Origin: Cladosporium sp. IMV 00045
Lineage: Eukaryota; Ascomycota; Dothideomycetes; Cladosporiales; Cladosporiaceae
Assembly: GCA_001931905.2 (NCBI GenBank)
Contig: MSJI02000789.1
Span: 26,323 to 90,322, forward strand
Direction of reading: 5' to 3'
DNA length: 64,000 nt
In this document: positions 33,278-44,491 of the stretch, one piece after another
Numbering within the stretch: position 1 is the first letter of the stretch
How the letters are laid out: every line of letters starts with the position of its first letter
Translations under genes and position numbers: made by a program
Notes under the pieces: model-generated
What the model was told of the DNA's origin: nothing
Databases searched by the model: none
The model's input: the letters and a program-made list of their open reading frames with translations, nothing else

Positions 33278-34093
33278 ATGGCAGACGAGAAAAAAGAAGC
33301 CATTACACTGTGGCCAACGCATTACCTTCAAGCACCAGCCCGCAAAGAAAATGGTCGACCCAAGGATATCTCCCAGGACGACATTGCACTAATAATCCTA
33401 AACTCACCAATAGAAGACTTCAACTACTTCAAACGCCTATACGACCACGCCTCCTACGTCCTCTGCGCCGACGCCGGCGCTGATAGACTATACAACCTCC
33501 TCACGAGTACATTCAGCGACCTGGCATGGGACACAGCACTGCGAAAAGCCCTCCCGAGCACCATCCACGGCGACCTGGACTCGCTAACCGACCACGCTCG
33601 CAACTGCTTTGCCAAACTCGGCGTGGAAATCACCAAGGATCCTGATCAATACAGCACCGACTTCGGCAAGGGAATCAACAAAGTCCTTTCACACAAGCCC
33701 GGCGTCCGCGACATTCTGGTCCTGGGCAGCCTCGGCGGGCGCGTCGATCAGGGAATCGGCCTCCTGCACGAACTGTACCGGGAGCAGAAATTCAGGCACC
33801 CGCATGTTCGGTTCTGGTTGTTTTCAGAGGCGAGTGTGAGCGTTATGTTGAAACCGGGCACCACTGTTCTGCTCACTCCGTTGGGTGAGGGCTTGATCAC
33901 TAGGAATATTGGAATTCTGCCGATTTATGGCCCTGCCTCGATTAGTACGAAGGGGTTGGAGTGGGATGTGCAGGATTGGAGGACGGAGATGGGCGGGCAG
34001 GTCAGTTCGAGTAATCATATTGTTGAGGATCGGATTGAGATCACGACTGATAATGAGGTCTTGTTTACTGTTGAGAGGGCGGTTGGGCGTTGA
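33278..34093 (+). CDS. THI80: Thiamine pyrophosphokinase
   Basis: A single-exon frame of 271 aa. It transfers pyrophosphate from ATP to thiamine, giving thiamine diphosphate. Family marks are ALIILNSPI at the start of the catalytic domain, YVLCADAGADRLYNLL, the metal-binding IHGDLDSL, the DQYSTDFGKGI block, and ILVLGSLGGRVDQGIGLLHE. The second, beta-sandwich thiamine-binding domain follows, with the SSSNHIVEDRIEI segment near the end. The length matches fungal Thi80. I saw no TPP-riboswitch consensus in the leader. It is divergent to MIA40. Confidence 0.95.
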   Translation: MADEKKEAITLWPTHYLQAPARKENGRPKDISQDDIALIILNSPIEDFNYFKRLYDHASYVLCADAGADRLYNLLTSTFSDLAWDTALRKALPSTIHGDLDSLTDHARNCFAKLGVEITKDPDQYSTDFGKGINKVLSHKPGVRDILVLGSLGGRVDQGIGLLHELYREQKFRHPHVRFWLFSEASVSVMLKPGTTVLLTPLGEGLITRNIGILPIYGPASISTKGLEWDVQDWRTEMGGQVSSSNHIVEDRIEITTDNEVLFTVERAVGR

Positions 34094-35536
34094 AGGACCT
34101 TTTTGGCTCTCGTTTGAGAGAAAGAGCAGAGAGAAAGCGAGAAGTAGGAGTATCTTTTCGTTGCCGCCATTATTGGGCTCCGGTGTCTTGCCTACAGTGT
34201 CAGGAGAAAGGACACAGCATCGCCGGAGTCGCTGCGATCTGTGCCTTTCTCGCTCTCGGCCTGAAAGATGTTACAATGGCCATGTCGCGTTGAGAACGAC
34301 TCTGCAGTCCTAACTCAGAGTGAACGGTTCGCCACTCTTCACGCTACTCAGGAAAAGTTGAAGAGACCGGTGGCTTAAGGTGTACAACGTCGTACGATAT
34401 CTGCTCGTGAGCAAGGCCGGGAAGTGGGGGAAGTGAAGGCACGATTGGTAAGCCAGCTAACAGACTGAAGGAAATCCGTTGTTATTATCTCAGATCTACA
34501 AATCTAAATCTCCTTCGGAGCGTTTTTGCCGTACACTCACCACTACCATTAACTATGCGTTCCTGCATCACCAGCCGGTGAAGGTGGTGACACGAAACCT
34601 GGCCCTGTGACCGCGCATGCCGACCGCTCGACCTGTGTCCAGCCGTTCCGTAGCATCTGCATGGATCTCACGCGTTGCCTTACGTTCGTCATCGCCGCTC
34701 GTGCCTTGAGCCTACGATGCGAATGTGGTTTCGCTGTGTTGGTCACTGCATGAGCAGTGAGGGCTTGATGTTCAGGGCCTACCTATCCCTTTGACCGAGC
34801 CACGCGAGAGCCTCAGACCGGTCTATACCGTGAAATTTTGGATGACGAATGCCACGAGTCTCAGATGCACATCGGCGACAAAACCAACTTTCGAGAGACA
34901 AGCAAATCAAAAGAACATACCCGCATTCAACGAGTGAGGTTGAGCCTGCTGCGCTTTCTTGGCTGGCCGAAGCGCGCTCTGCCCCCCGCCCTGGAAGGTG
35001 GCTCGCTTGCCTCGCTGGCCCCTCTACAATTCTGTGAGGGCGTGCGACCGGAGAAGGGTCTGCTGCCACTTGCCCTGTCTTCGCCCGTCAATACCTAATA
35101 GCCACTCTGCCTCAATTTTTCTTCGCCTCGATATATGCCATAACCTCACTCACCCACTCAGCTCAAAAACCATCTGATATTCACACCTCCCATTGCTGTA
35201 CAGCGTGCCCTGGCTCGTCTCATCCACTCCCACCGCCCCCGAATCTCGGCCCTCCGCACGATGCAAGCGTGCTAGAGACAGCGCCCCACCAAAGAGAACA
35301 GCGCCTCAGGATTTGTTTGATATCTGCGTCTGGCACTTTCAAAAAGTCAGTCAACACGACACCGGCGCTTCCACGCCTTGTCGCACACCTCAACTCTCTT
35401 GCTGACCGCGGGCGGTTCCTCCAGGTTCGCTGACCCAACCCGTCATATTCACTCCTCCCACCGCGACGACACCTTTCGTCCCATCCTGTCGACCTCACCA
35501 CATCGCAATATATAACCAGATCAAAATCGCCCAGAT
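34094..35536. other. Intergenic, THI80 to KAP104
   Basis: About 1.44 kb. ORFs here are short and inconsistent between strands. The last ~350 bases before the transportin start are C-rich and probably promoter and leader. No gene is supported. Confidence 0.45.
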
Positions 35537-38362
35537 ATGGACTGGTCGCCACAACAAGACCAGATTGGTCAACTGGCGCAATGTCTGCGCGACTCTCTTA
35601 GCGGCCACGACGTCAAGGCGCAACGGAACGCCGAGCAGATGCTCAAACAGGCGAAGAACTCTCCCGACATTAACAACTACCTCGCCTGGATTACGACGAA
35701 CGAGTCTGCCGACACCGGCCTTTCGCCGGAGAACCATTTCTCCGCGCGTTGCGCCGCAGCCATCATGCTCAAGAACAACGTCAAGTCCTCATACAAGTCA
35801 ATACCGGATCCCAGCAAGGAATACATCAGGTCGACGATCCTGCTGGGCTTGCGCGACAAGAGAACGCAGATCCGGAGCTATGCCGGAACCGTGATCACAG
35901 AGGTGGTACGGGCGGGTGGTATTCTGGGGTGGCCGCAGGTGCTGCCGGAGCTTGTAGCGACGGTAGCGAACGAAAACGGACAAGCTACGCCTGAGATGCA
36001 GGACGGTGCGATGGGTGCGCTGTTCAAGATCTGCGAGGACAATCGCCGTGGGCTTGACAAGGAATACGCAAAGGAGCGACCCCTCAGCTTTCTCTTGCCC
36101 AAGCTCCTCGAGTTTGCGGCCGACTCCAACCCTGCCATTCGCTCCAAGTCTCTGGCCGCTGTCAATGTATTCTTGAACGAGCCGATTGCATCGACTTGCA
36201 GCGAGAACATTGATGCGATCCTAGGACGCCTTGTCCAGCTCACCAACGACTCTGATGACCACGTTCGCCGTCACGTCTGCCGTGCCTTTGCGCTGCTCGC
36301 CGATGGCATGCCTGACGTCCTCGTGTCGTCCATTCAAGGCATCGTCGAATACACCCTGTCGCAGCAAAAGAGCCAAAACAACCCTGAGCTTGCTCTCGAT
36401 GCTGCCGAGTTCTTTTTCGAAGCTAGCAGCACTCCGACGCTGCGCAACGCCCTGGGACCGCACCTGCCACAAACGGTACCGGTTCTTTTGGACTGCATGG
36501 TCTACAGCGAGGATGATCAGCTGAGGCTCGAGGGCGACGATGACGATGCGGACGTCGAAGACGACGCCAAGGATATCAAGCCGGTTTTTGCGGACGCAAA
36601 GCAGAAGGGTTCTACAGCTGCCAGTGGTACTTCTACGCCTCAAGCAAACGGTCAGAAATCTGTCAATGGTTATGCTGTCGAAGGAGAGGATCTCAGTGAC
36701 GGCGAGATCGATGAGGAAGATGACTACGGCGCGGATCCTGAAGACGAGTGGAACTTGCGCAAATGTTCAGCAGCTTCTCTCGATCAGATTGCTACTCATT
36801 ACGGAGGACCAGTTTTCGAGCTGACGCTGCCGTGGCTCATGGAGAACCTCCAGCACAGCGACTGGCCGAATAGGGAAGCTGCTGTGCTTGCCCTTGGTGC
36901 GATCGGACCTGGATGTATCGATACGATTCAGCAGCATCTGCCCAAGTTGGTCCCCTACCTCATCACTCTCCTCAATGATGAGCAGCCTGTGGTCAGGCAA
37001 ATCACCTGCTGGGCTCTCAGTCGCTTCGCCGGATGGGCTGCCCAGCTTGATGAAGCAGACAAGCGCCAATTCTTCGAGCCTATGATGGACGGCATCCTCC
37101 AGCGCATGTTGGACAACAACAAGAAAGTTCAAGAATCCGCGGCTTCGGCGTTTGCAACCCTCGAGGAGGCAGCGAGCGATCAGCTCATCCCTTACTGCTC
37201 CGTCATTGTGCAGCAATTTGTTCGTTGCTTCGACCGCTACAAGGATAAGAACATGTTCATTCTCTACGACTGCGTACAGACTCTTGCAGAGCACGCTGGT
37301 CCGGCACTGGCGCAGCAGCCTCTTGTCGACATTCTCATGCCTGCTTTGATCACCCGCTGGACCAAGGTTCAAGACCAGTCACGCGAGATGTTCCCTCTTC
37401 TTGAGTGTTTGTCATATGTTGCCACTGCTCTTGGTGAGGGCATCACACCCTTCTCCAAGCCCTTCTTCGAGCGCTGCATTAGGATCATGCACCAGAATCT
37501 CGAAGAGGGCCTCCAAGCTGAGAGGGATCCAGTCTTCGATCAGCCCGACAAGGATTTCCTGGTCACCAGTCTGGATCTGCTCAGCGCAATCATTCAAAGT
37601 GCGGACGAACAGACCGCCAACATGCTGGTCACCAGTGCGCAGCCCAACATGTTCGAGCTCCTCGCCTACTGCATGAAGGATGCCAACAACGACGTGCGCC
37701 AGTCCGCTTACGCTCTCCTCGGTGACTGCTCTATCTACATCTTCAGCCAGCTCCAGCCTTATCTGCCAACCATCATGGAGCTTGTGATTGCTCAACTGGA
37801 CCTTACCACCGCCGACTCAGACCCCGAAACCGGATTCAGAGTGATTAACAACGCCTGTTGGTCGTGCGGAGAGATCGCCATGAGAGCGCCACCAGATGTC
37901 ATCGGTCCCTACGTCGACCGCATCCTCCAGCAGCTCGCCGTCATCTTGATGAACCCGCAAGTCCCCCAGTCGCTGAACGAGAACGCCGCCATCGCCCTCG
38001 GCCGTCTCGGCGTCAGCTGCCACCAACAGCTCGCCCCCCACCTCAGCTCGTTCGCCGTGCCCTTCTTGAACATCATGCGCAACGTCCCCTGGACGGACGA
38101 GAAGGGCCACGCATACAAGGGCTTCGTCACCGTGGTCCTGGCCAACCCGCAAGCGCTCGAGAAGTGCCTCCTTGACTTCTTCCTCGAGATGGCCAACGCG
38201 CCTGGCGTCGTCCTCACCGGCATGCAGCAGGACAGCCCGCTGCAGGGGTTCGAGCAGGCTTTGACCACGTATAAGAACATGATCGGCGACGGCTTCGACA
38301 GCTTCCTGCACAACCTCCCGCCTCCCCAAGAGCAAGCCTTGCGCCAGCTCTACAAGTTCTGA
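35537..38362 (+). CDS. KAP104: Transportin / karyopherin beta-2, nuclear import receptor
   Basis: A single-exon frame of 941 aa built of HEAT repeats. The N-terminal importin-beta part includes NHFSARCAAAIMLKNNVKSS and DKRTQIRSYAGTVITEV. The long acidic insertion diagnostic of transportin (the H8 loop) is at about 335-350 (GDDDDADVEDDAKDIK), and a second acidic stretch precedes EDEWNLRKCSAASLD. The C-terminal HEAT repeats include NNACWSCGEIAMRAPPDVIG, and the protein ends LPPPQEQALRQLYKF. The length and end match the Kap104/transportin-1 family. It carries PY-NLS cargo such as hnRNP-like RNA-binding proteins into the nucleus and is released by Ran-GTP. There are no signs of truncation. Confidence 0.95.
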   Translation: MDWSPQQDQIGQLAQCLRDSLSGHDVKAQRNAEQMLKQAKNSPDINNYLAWITTNESADTGLSPENHFSARCAAAIMLKNNVKSSYKSIPDPSKEYIRSTILLGLRDKRTQIRSYAGTVITEVVRAGGILGWPQVLPELVATVANENGQATPEMQDGAMGALFKICEDNRRGLDKEYAKERPLSFLLPKLLEFAADSNPAIRSKSLAAVNVFLNEPIASTCSENIDAILGRLVQLTNDSDDHVRRHVCRAFALLADGMPDVLVSSIQGIVEYTLSQQKSQNNPELALDAAEFFFEASSTPTLRNALGPHLPQTVPVLLDCMVYSEDDQLRLEGDDDDADVEDDAKDIKPVFADAKQKGSTAASGTSTPQANGQKSVNGYAVEGEDLSDGEIDEEDDYGADPEDEWNLRKCSAASLDQIATHYGGPVFELTLPWLMENLQHSDWPNREAAVLALGAIGPGCIDTIQQHLPKLVPYLITLLNDEQPVVRQITCWALSRFAGWAAQLDEADKRQFFEPMMDGILQRMLDNNKKVQESAASAFATLEEAASDQLIPYCSVIVQQFVRCFDRYKDKNMFILYDCVQTLAEHAGPALAQQPLVDILMPALITRWTKVQDQSREMFPLLECLSYVATALGEGITPFSKPFFERCIRIMHQNLEEGLQAERDPVFDQPDKDFLVTSLDLLSAIIQSADEQTANMLVTSAQPNMFELLAYCMKDANNDVRQSAYALLGDCSIYIFSQLQPYLPTIMELVIAQLDLTTADSDPETGFRVINNACWSCGEIAMRAPPDVIGPYVDRILQQLAVILMNPQVPQSLNENAAIALGRLGVSCHQQLAPHLSSFAVPFLNIMRNVPWTDEKGHAYKGFVTVVLANPQALEKCLLDFFLEMANAPGVVLTGMQQDSPLQGFEQALTTYKNMIGDGFDSFLHNLPPPQEQALRQLYKF

Positions 38363-40124
38363 TGAGAAGACATGCAAAGGCGCTCGGACGCAGAAATCAT
38401 GCACACAAAAAGTCCGAGCCGCCTCCTGGATTTGCGACTGTAACTTACGTTTCTGGTCCCCCATCGAGCAAATTCGACGTAAACATATTCGATTTTTCAG
38501 CGTTCCAGCGTTCCGCAAAAAGAAAGACAAAAGGAAGAAGAAGAAGTGTCCACGAGGAAAAGAAAAGGAGCAAAAGGCACCAAGGCAAAGACTTCACAAA
38601 GTCTAAATCTGGTGCAACTGACGAGTAACAAGGAGGGAATCTACACAAAAAGGGATTTTCGACTATCAGTGGGATGAGATAAAAGACGAGACGAGAAGAG
38701 AAGAGAAGAAAGAGAAAGAGATACCTAGATAGTGTTCATTTTTAGCGTTTCTGTTTTTTGCCTGTCTTTCTGAGCCCATGGTGACTACCACTATGGCAGT
38801 CTGATGGGATGCCAGGATCTCTACATGTGATGATGGTCCTGGCTGCCAGCGGAAACGTCTGTTTTTCCTTTTCAGCAATCACCGTAGCTTTAGCGTAGCA
38901 TCTGTCCGTACTAGACGGCAGCGACAAAATCATCATTTATTTTTATGTAGTATATTGTTCTTCAGCTGTGATAATCTCATGATTTCCATGCATCTTTGAA
39001 GCAAGAACCCTACAAGGCTCTCACGTTCCAGACTCAAGCTTGAATCGCGGAAGCGCAATAAGTAATCAGTGAACAGAGATCGGCCTCAACAACGACGCTA
39101 TGGCTGGAAGGTTGGAGAACATGTCCGGCGATAGTGGCTTTCGTGGTTGCATTGATCTCGCGTAGTCAAGATGAAACAGCTGGGTGAGCTTGGCGGGGAA
39201 GCCACGAGATTTGTTGGTGGAGGGAAAGACTCTTGCTGGTGACAAGCTACGGGTTGTACTACACTATTGTATCGATAGGGAGCTGGCCTTGTATCGCCCT
39301 TCTCACGATCTCGGGGTGTGTTTGCTCGTACCATCGTCTGATTTAGATGGGTCAAGTTGGAATCGATGGACGATGGTCACATCGCCCGTCATCCCTCAGA
39401 CAACACCTCTACGGACTTTTCTCCTGACGAAACCATCAAACCGCGCGCGGACTACGCCACCACCGCCCTTCCTGTGATTGTGAAGTTTTTCCTTTCTAAC
39501 CATCCATTAGACTTCACGATTAGGGGCGAGTCCGGTAGGTCTTGGCACTTTTTATACACAGGCGCGATTGGACGCCACTCCAGACGGAGAAATAAGTGGA
39601 CCTGACACAGACGCCTCACATGGGCAAAGTAAACACGCTTGCCCGTCATATCACGAGTTTCTGCTGCACTCCGGGTCTGAACGTCGATCTGGCGTGCGGT
39701 TTGTGTCGGAGCCACTTCATATATGGCTCAGGGCTTGATGGTCTTACTTCATGTCTAGATGCTGAACGTCAAGGCCAGGGAGGTCTTCAGAGACATCGTG
39801 AGGGTTATGCCCTTGGTCGTCTAACCGGTCGATGGCCCCTTGTGACAGTCTAGAGCGTATGTTATGTCGCTGTCCGACTCGGATGCTTGCTGACGCCGTA
39901 GGCGAGGACGCATGATGGAGTTGTATATAAGACACGACCTTGCCCGGTGAGTTGTGCTGTTTTGGAAGCTCAGCAAGTCATCTCATCAGCTAGTCAGTCG
40001 TTCATTCTACAGATTTCCTACCTTCACTTGTCCTTCTTTTACACATCCGTTGATCGGATCATATTACCTGTTTACCTACCTACCACTCACAACGAGACCA
40101 ACACCAACAACAACAGCATCCAAA
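38363..40124. other. Intergenic, KAP104 3' region and pectate lyase promoter
   Basis: About 1.76 kb. A purine-rich stretch (GAGAAGAGAAGAGAAGAAAGAG, about 38690-38716) lies in the likely 3' UTR of KAP104. ORFs at 38362..38628 and 39098..39853 are not protein-like. A strong TATA box for the pectate lyase is near the right end. Confidence 0.5.
39924..39930 (+). promoter_or_regulatory. TATA box of the pectate lyase gene
   Basis: TATATAA sits 195 bases before the start codon. This would place transcription start near 39955-39960 and give a leader of about 165 bases. A clean TATA box fits a strongly regulated secreted-enzyme gene. Confidence 0.55.
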
Positions 40125-40948
40125 ATGCCATCCTTCAGCGTCCTCGCCACCGCCCTCCTCGGCGCCCTCGCCATCGGCACCTCCGCCGCGCCGGCCCCCG
40201 AGCTCGTCGAGCGCGGCTACAGCTTCAACATCCCTGCCTCCAAGGGTTCCGTCACCTACAAGAAACCCCAGGTCATCTCGGGCACTTTCGACGGTGGTCT
40301 GAAAACCTACGGCCGCGGCGTCAAGTGCACCGGGCAGAAGGAGGGCGGGTCCGCCGACACGGTCTTCCAGCTCAAGAACGGCGCCACCCTCAAGAACGTC
40401 ATCATTGGCGCGGATCAGATTGAGGGCATCCACTGTCTTGGTTCTTGCACGCTTGAGAGTAAGCATTTCCACCAACCCGTCCATTTCCCGTCGAGCCTCA
40501 ACGTGCTAACATCACCACCCCAGACGTCTGGTGGACCTCCGTCTGCGAAGACGCCCTGACCCTCAAGGGCTCTGGCACCGCGCTCGTCAAAGGCGGCGGC
40601 GCACGCGGCGCCGAGGACAAAGTGATCCAGAACAACGGCGCGAGCAAAGTGACGATCGACGGCTTCAGCGTGCAGGACTTCGGCAAGCTCTACCGCGCCT
40701 GCGGCAACTGCAAGGGCAACGGGGCCAAGCGCGAGGTGGTGATCAAGAACGTGAAAGCGTCGGGCGGAAAAGTTCTGGCGGGCATCAACTCGAACTACGG
40801 AGACGTCGCGACTATCACGAACACGTGCGCGAGCGGCGTGAAGAAGATCTGCTCCGAGTTTCAGGGGAACAACAATGGTAAGGAGCCGAAGGAGTTGAGG
40901 TCGGGGCCGAGCAATGCTTGCAAGTACTCGAGCGTGCCGTCTTGTTAG
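40125..40948 (+). CDS. Secreted pectate lyase, polysaccharide lyase family 3
   Basis: Exons 40125..40458 and 40524..40948 join over a 65-base intron (GTAAGC...CCCCAG) to 252 aa. A signal peptide is clear ([18 protein letters not shown], then [10 protein letters not shown]). The mature part is a small parallel beta-helix enzyme of the PL3 family: [33 protein letters not shown] joined by the splice to [15 protein letters not shown], then [20 protein letters not shown]. These are the best conserved PL3 blocks, with their cysteines. It cleaves de-esterified pectin by beta-elimination, normally with Ca2+, outside the cell. This suggests growth on or in plant tissue. Confidence 0.95.
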
Positions 40949-41917
40949 ATCGACAAGGGAGGGATGTGGTGAGGTTGGAGGGGTGGTGTGGATTTATTGG
41001 GTTGCGTTGGCATGGTTCCGGTTCTATTTTGGCGGTTATTGTTTATCGTTTCGTTGTGTATCGTTTGGTGTATTTGCCCCAAGTCATTAAACACTAGAAA
41101 AAGAAAAATTAGTCCAGGTGATACCAGGGAGAGTCCGAACACCTAATGACAATCGTTTCGACTGGGCTCGTAGCGATATTGCGAATCATGGCATGAACAG
41201 CAGTATTTCTCGAAGTGAAGACTCGTCCATCCTAGTGATCATGTTTAATAGTTCAGCGTTGATCTCCGTTGATTATGCATATTAGGAGAATCGGATCAGG
41301 TACTACCTTGAAGACAATTCGAGTATTTATCAGTATGCGCCATTTTGATCGTACGGTCGCGATTGTCCGTTCCGTGGAATTGATAGAGATGTTTTTCAAG
41401 AAGTCAAGTCGATTTCAACCCGTTTGAACGTTGCTCCGTTCGCCCGTATTGTGAAGAAACATGATATAAACGCTGCTGTTAGTCGGAATAACTGGTTTTG
41501 TTTCGATCAATAGAGAGGTCGATATATCATGGGCATTGCAACACCATCAATAAGCCGAGGTAATGTTCCACGGAACAATTACGAGCAGTATTTCAAGAGA
41601 AGAAGTGTCTACCTCCGTGGATGAAAGAGTCGCGTCGATTCCGATCCAGCCCGGCAGGCAGCTTGGCAAAGGACTGAGGAATGCGGTGGTGGGTGGAGAG
41701 AGTGCGGGATTCGGACGACAGCTCTGCCGGGACGAGCCAGCACCAGCCAGCGCGCCAACTGCCAGGCTTTGCTGGCGCAGAAGTGAAGGTTGCTTGCTCT
41801 CGCTTTTGCAACTGCAGCTCGCCGCGATCACCACCACCTCACCCATACCCTTTTCTTACTCCCTCTCTCCCACACCACTCTCCCCTCCCCCCCCCGTACG
41901 CCCTCACATCTCTCGCA
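40949..41917. other. Intergenic, pectate lyase to IDH2
   Basis: About 970 bases, AT-rich in the left part. The last 50 bases before IDH2 are a CT/C-run typical of highly expressed fungal genes. No gene is seen. Confidence 0.5.
41865..41896. promoter_or_regulatory. Pyrimidine tract upstream of IDH2
   Basis: A C/T-only stretch with a run of about 11 C lies just upstream of the IDH2 start. CT tracts near transcription starts are common in strongly expressed fungal genes; its role here is inferred. Confidence 0.4.
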
Positions 41918-43264
41918 ATGCTGGCTGGTCGTACGTTCGCCGCGCCTGCGCGCCAGTGCATGCGCTCCGCCTCCCGCTTCCAGCAAATCTACAAGCCCGC
42001 ATTCGTAAGTCGATTTGATCTGATCTGATCTGCTCTTCACCTCATACATGTCCTTGCATGCATGGCATTGCGATGCGGCATTGGTCGCGCGAGATCAGTT
42101 TAGGGAACACCCGGCTGATCCGACGCTCCTCCAGATCTCCCAGCAAAGATACAGCAGCCAGGTCGCCAAGTTCAAGGGCCAGAAGGGCAGCGATGGCAAG
42201 TACACCGTCACCCTGATCGAGGGCGACGGCATTGGACCTGAGATCGCGCAGTCCGTCAAGGACATCTACTCCGCCGCCGACGTGCCCATCAAGTGGGAGT
42301 CGGTCGACGTCACCCCCACCCTCAAGGACGGCAAGACCGTCATCCCCGACGAGGCCATCGACTCCGTCAAGCGCAACTACGTCGCCCTCAAGGGCCCTCT
42401 CGCCACGCCCGTCGGCAAGGGCCACGTCTCGCTCAACCTCACCCTCCGAAGGACGTTCAACCTGTTCGCCAACGTGCGTCCCTGCAAGAGCATCCAAGGA
42501 TACAAGACCCCCTACGACAACGTCGACACCGTCCTCATCCGTGAGAACACCGAGGGCGAGTACTCCGGCATCGAGCACGTCGTCGTCGACGGCGTCGTCC
42601 AGTCGATCAAGCTCATCACCCGCGAGGCCAGCGAGCGCGTGCTCCGCTTCGCCTTCCAGTACGCCCAGGACATCGGCAAGCCCAAGGTCCGCGTCGTCCA
42701 CAAGGCCACCATCATGAAGATGTCCGACGGCCTCTTCCTCAACCTCGGCCGCGAGATCGCCAAGGAGTACCCCAACATCGAGTTCGACGCCGAGCTGCTC
42801 GACAACGCCTGCCTCAAGGTCGTCACCGACCCCACCCCCTACAACGACAAGGTCCTGGTCATGCCCAACCTTTACGGTGACATTCTTTCCGACATGTGCG
42901 CCGGTCTGATCGGCGGTCTCGGCCTGACCCCGTCCGGCAACATTGGTGACGAGTGCTCCATCTTCGAGGCCGTCCACGGTTCCGCTCCCGACATCGCCGG
43001 CAAGGGTCTTGCCAACCCCACCGCCCTGCTCCTTTCCTCCATCATGATGTTGCAGCACATGGGTCTCCACGACAAGGCCAACCAGATCCAGTCCGCCATC
43101 TTCAAGACTCTCGCCGAGGGCAAGGTACGTCTTGACCATCACTTGATTGTGAAGTTTGCCGCGCGGAATAACCCTGACTGATAATTTCACAGACCATCAC
43201 TGGTGACCTTGGCGGCAAGTCCAAGACTCACGAGTACGCCGACGCCGTCATCAAGAACCTGTAG
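41918..43264 (+). CDS. IDH2: NAD+-isocitrate dehydrogenase subunit 2, mitochondrial
   Basis: Exons 41918..42004, 42135..43124 and 43193..43264 join to 382 aa. Exon 1 carries the Arg-rich presequence ([20 protein letters not shown]). The catalytic-subunit features are intact: [19 protein letters not shown] at the N-terminal nucleotide fold, [12 protein letters not shown] for isocitrate binding, [15 protein letters not shown], and the family signature [40 protein letters not shown] follows. The match is to Idh2 (catalytic) rather than Idh1 (regulatory). It oxidises isocitrate to 2-oxoglutarate in the TCA cycle as an Idh1/Idh2 octamer. Codons are strongly C-ending, in line with high expression, which also creates a long meaningless antisense ORF. 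Confidence 0.96.
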
Positions 43265-44149
43265 ATATCCATATAAGAAAGCAAGAGGGAGAAGACCAAG
43301 AAATTCTTGTTGATGAGATGAAGGAGGAAAAAGGTCAAGAAAAGGGAGGCAAATTCTTTTTTTGATATACACAGCGCGAAATCCCCCACTGGTTGGTTTT
43401 TTGGGCTGGGTGAAAGAAGAGGAATATAGGGGAGGCAGTAGTTGAGATGTAAATTTATCCATTACAACAATACGGGATCTGCTTTGTCATGGACAAGAGT
43501 GTGAATTCTTGGTCAAAATGCTGCGAGACATGTAAGAGCTCATCGCATGTGATGCTGAGAGCATTCACGTCCATTGGTCTTGGTCATGTGAAGAGGTGGT
43601 GAAGACGGCACGTAGCGAGGTGTATGCCGTGCATTTGCATGCATAAATTATCATTGCCAATGAAGCCGGGTGCGGTTGATCACATGAACTGTAGACCATT
43701 GCAATGAAGTGAATTTACATAACACAGGTACGTACCTTTATATCATCAGAAGAACATCCACATCAGATATGATAAGACGATGCAAGCGGATCTCTTCCTT
43801 CCCCCTTAGACTTCGACTTGCCAGCCGTTGGCACATGTCGCGTCCCGGAACGACGGGTAAGGGTAAGGGCAAAAGCGTCCCAAGTCGCATGGCTCCTGCA
43901 AAAACGCAATCTATCCAGGGGACTCGGCCAATCACAGCACTTTTGGATGGATTGGCAGGGCGAAAGTGGAACGATTTCTCGCCCTCATCACTTCAGTCCG
44001 ACGGGCGTAATTAAATCGTCCCACACACAAGACACGCGCGCGCCGCCGCCGCATCTGCCGCCGGGCCTCTGTCGTGCGTTTCTGCTTGCTGGTGCAGCTT
44101 CACTGCTTGCTCTTGTCTTAGACTATACTAATCCCCCGTGGCAATTGGT

Positions 44150-44206
44150 CCTTTCTTTTTCCTCCTCCCCCCATCCCCTCCTCCTCCTCCTCCTCCTTCA
44201 CTGGCC
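44150..44206. repeat. Pyrimidine tract with (CTC)n upstream of ERG5
   Basis: A nearly pure C/T stretch of about 55 bases includes several CTC repeats. It lies about 290-340 bases before the ERG5 start and may be a promoter CT box. Confidence 0.6.
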
Positions 44207-44281
44207 TTCTTCCCCAAGGCGCGTGTGTGTCTCTCTTTCCCTTTCTTCGTCCTTGTCTGTCTGTTGTCGACGACGGGACTG

Positions 44282-44396
44282 CGTGCTGCTGGGGATATAA
44301 TTGCTGCCACTGCTGCTGCGGATAAAGTCGTTTAGCTTATCCTTTGCGGTATACAAAAAGCTTGGGTGGCGTGCTGCTGCTACTGCTGCTGCTACT
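44282..44396. repeat. CTG/GCT-rich imperfect repeats in ERG5 leader
   Basis: Repeated GCTGCT and CTACTGCTGCTG units with interruptions, probably in the 5' UTR or proximal promoter. Confidence 0.5.
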
Positions 44397-44491
44397 GGGG
44401 GAAGAGGAGCGAGAAAGAGTTATTTTGATTGGGAAAACACTGGACATTTCTCTCGCCCATCGCGAACAACACAAACACACATCCCTACAAC

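Larger units (their letters stand above)
43265..44491. other. Intergenic and ERG5 leader
   Basis: About 1.2 kb. The right half holds a long pyrimidine tract with (CTC)n and then GCT/CTG-rich DNA, both upstream of ERG5. No gene is supported. Confidence 0.5.

Noticed and set aside
34094..35536. Possible gene between THI80 and KAP104
   Set aside because: ORFs are short and overlapping on both strands, and none chains into exons with good borders.
38362..38628. 88-codon ORF starting at the KAP104 stop
   Set aside because: Lys/Arg-rich reading of a purine-rich 3' UTR; no independent start context.
42042..43190. 382-codon antisense ORF over IDH2
   Set aside because: It mirrors the strongly C-ending codons of IDH2; its Gly/Asp/Val/Leu-rich translation is typical of a shadow frame.
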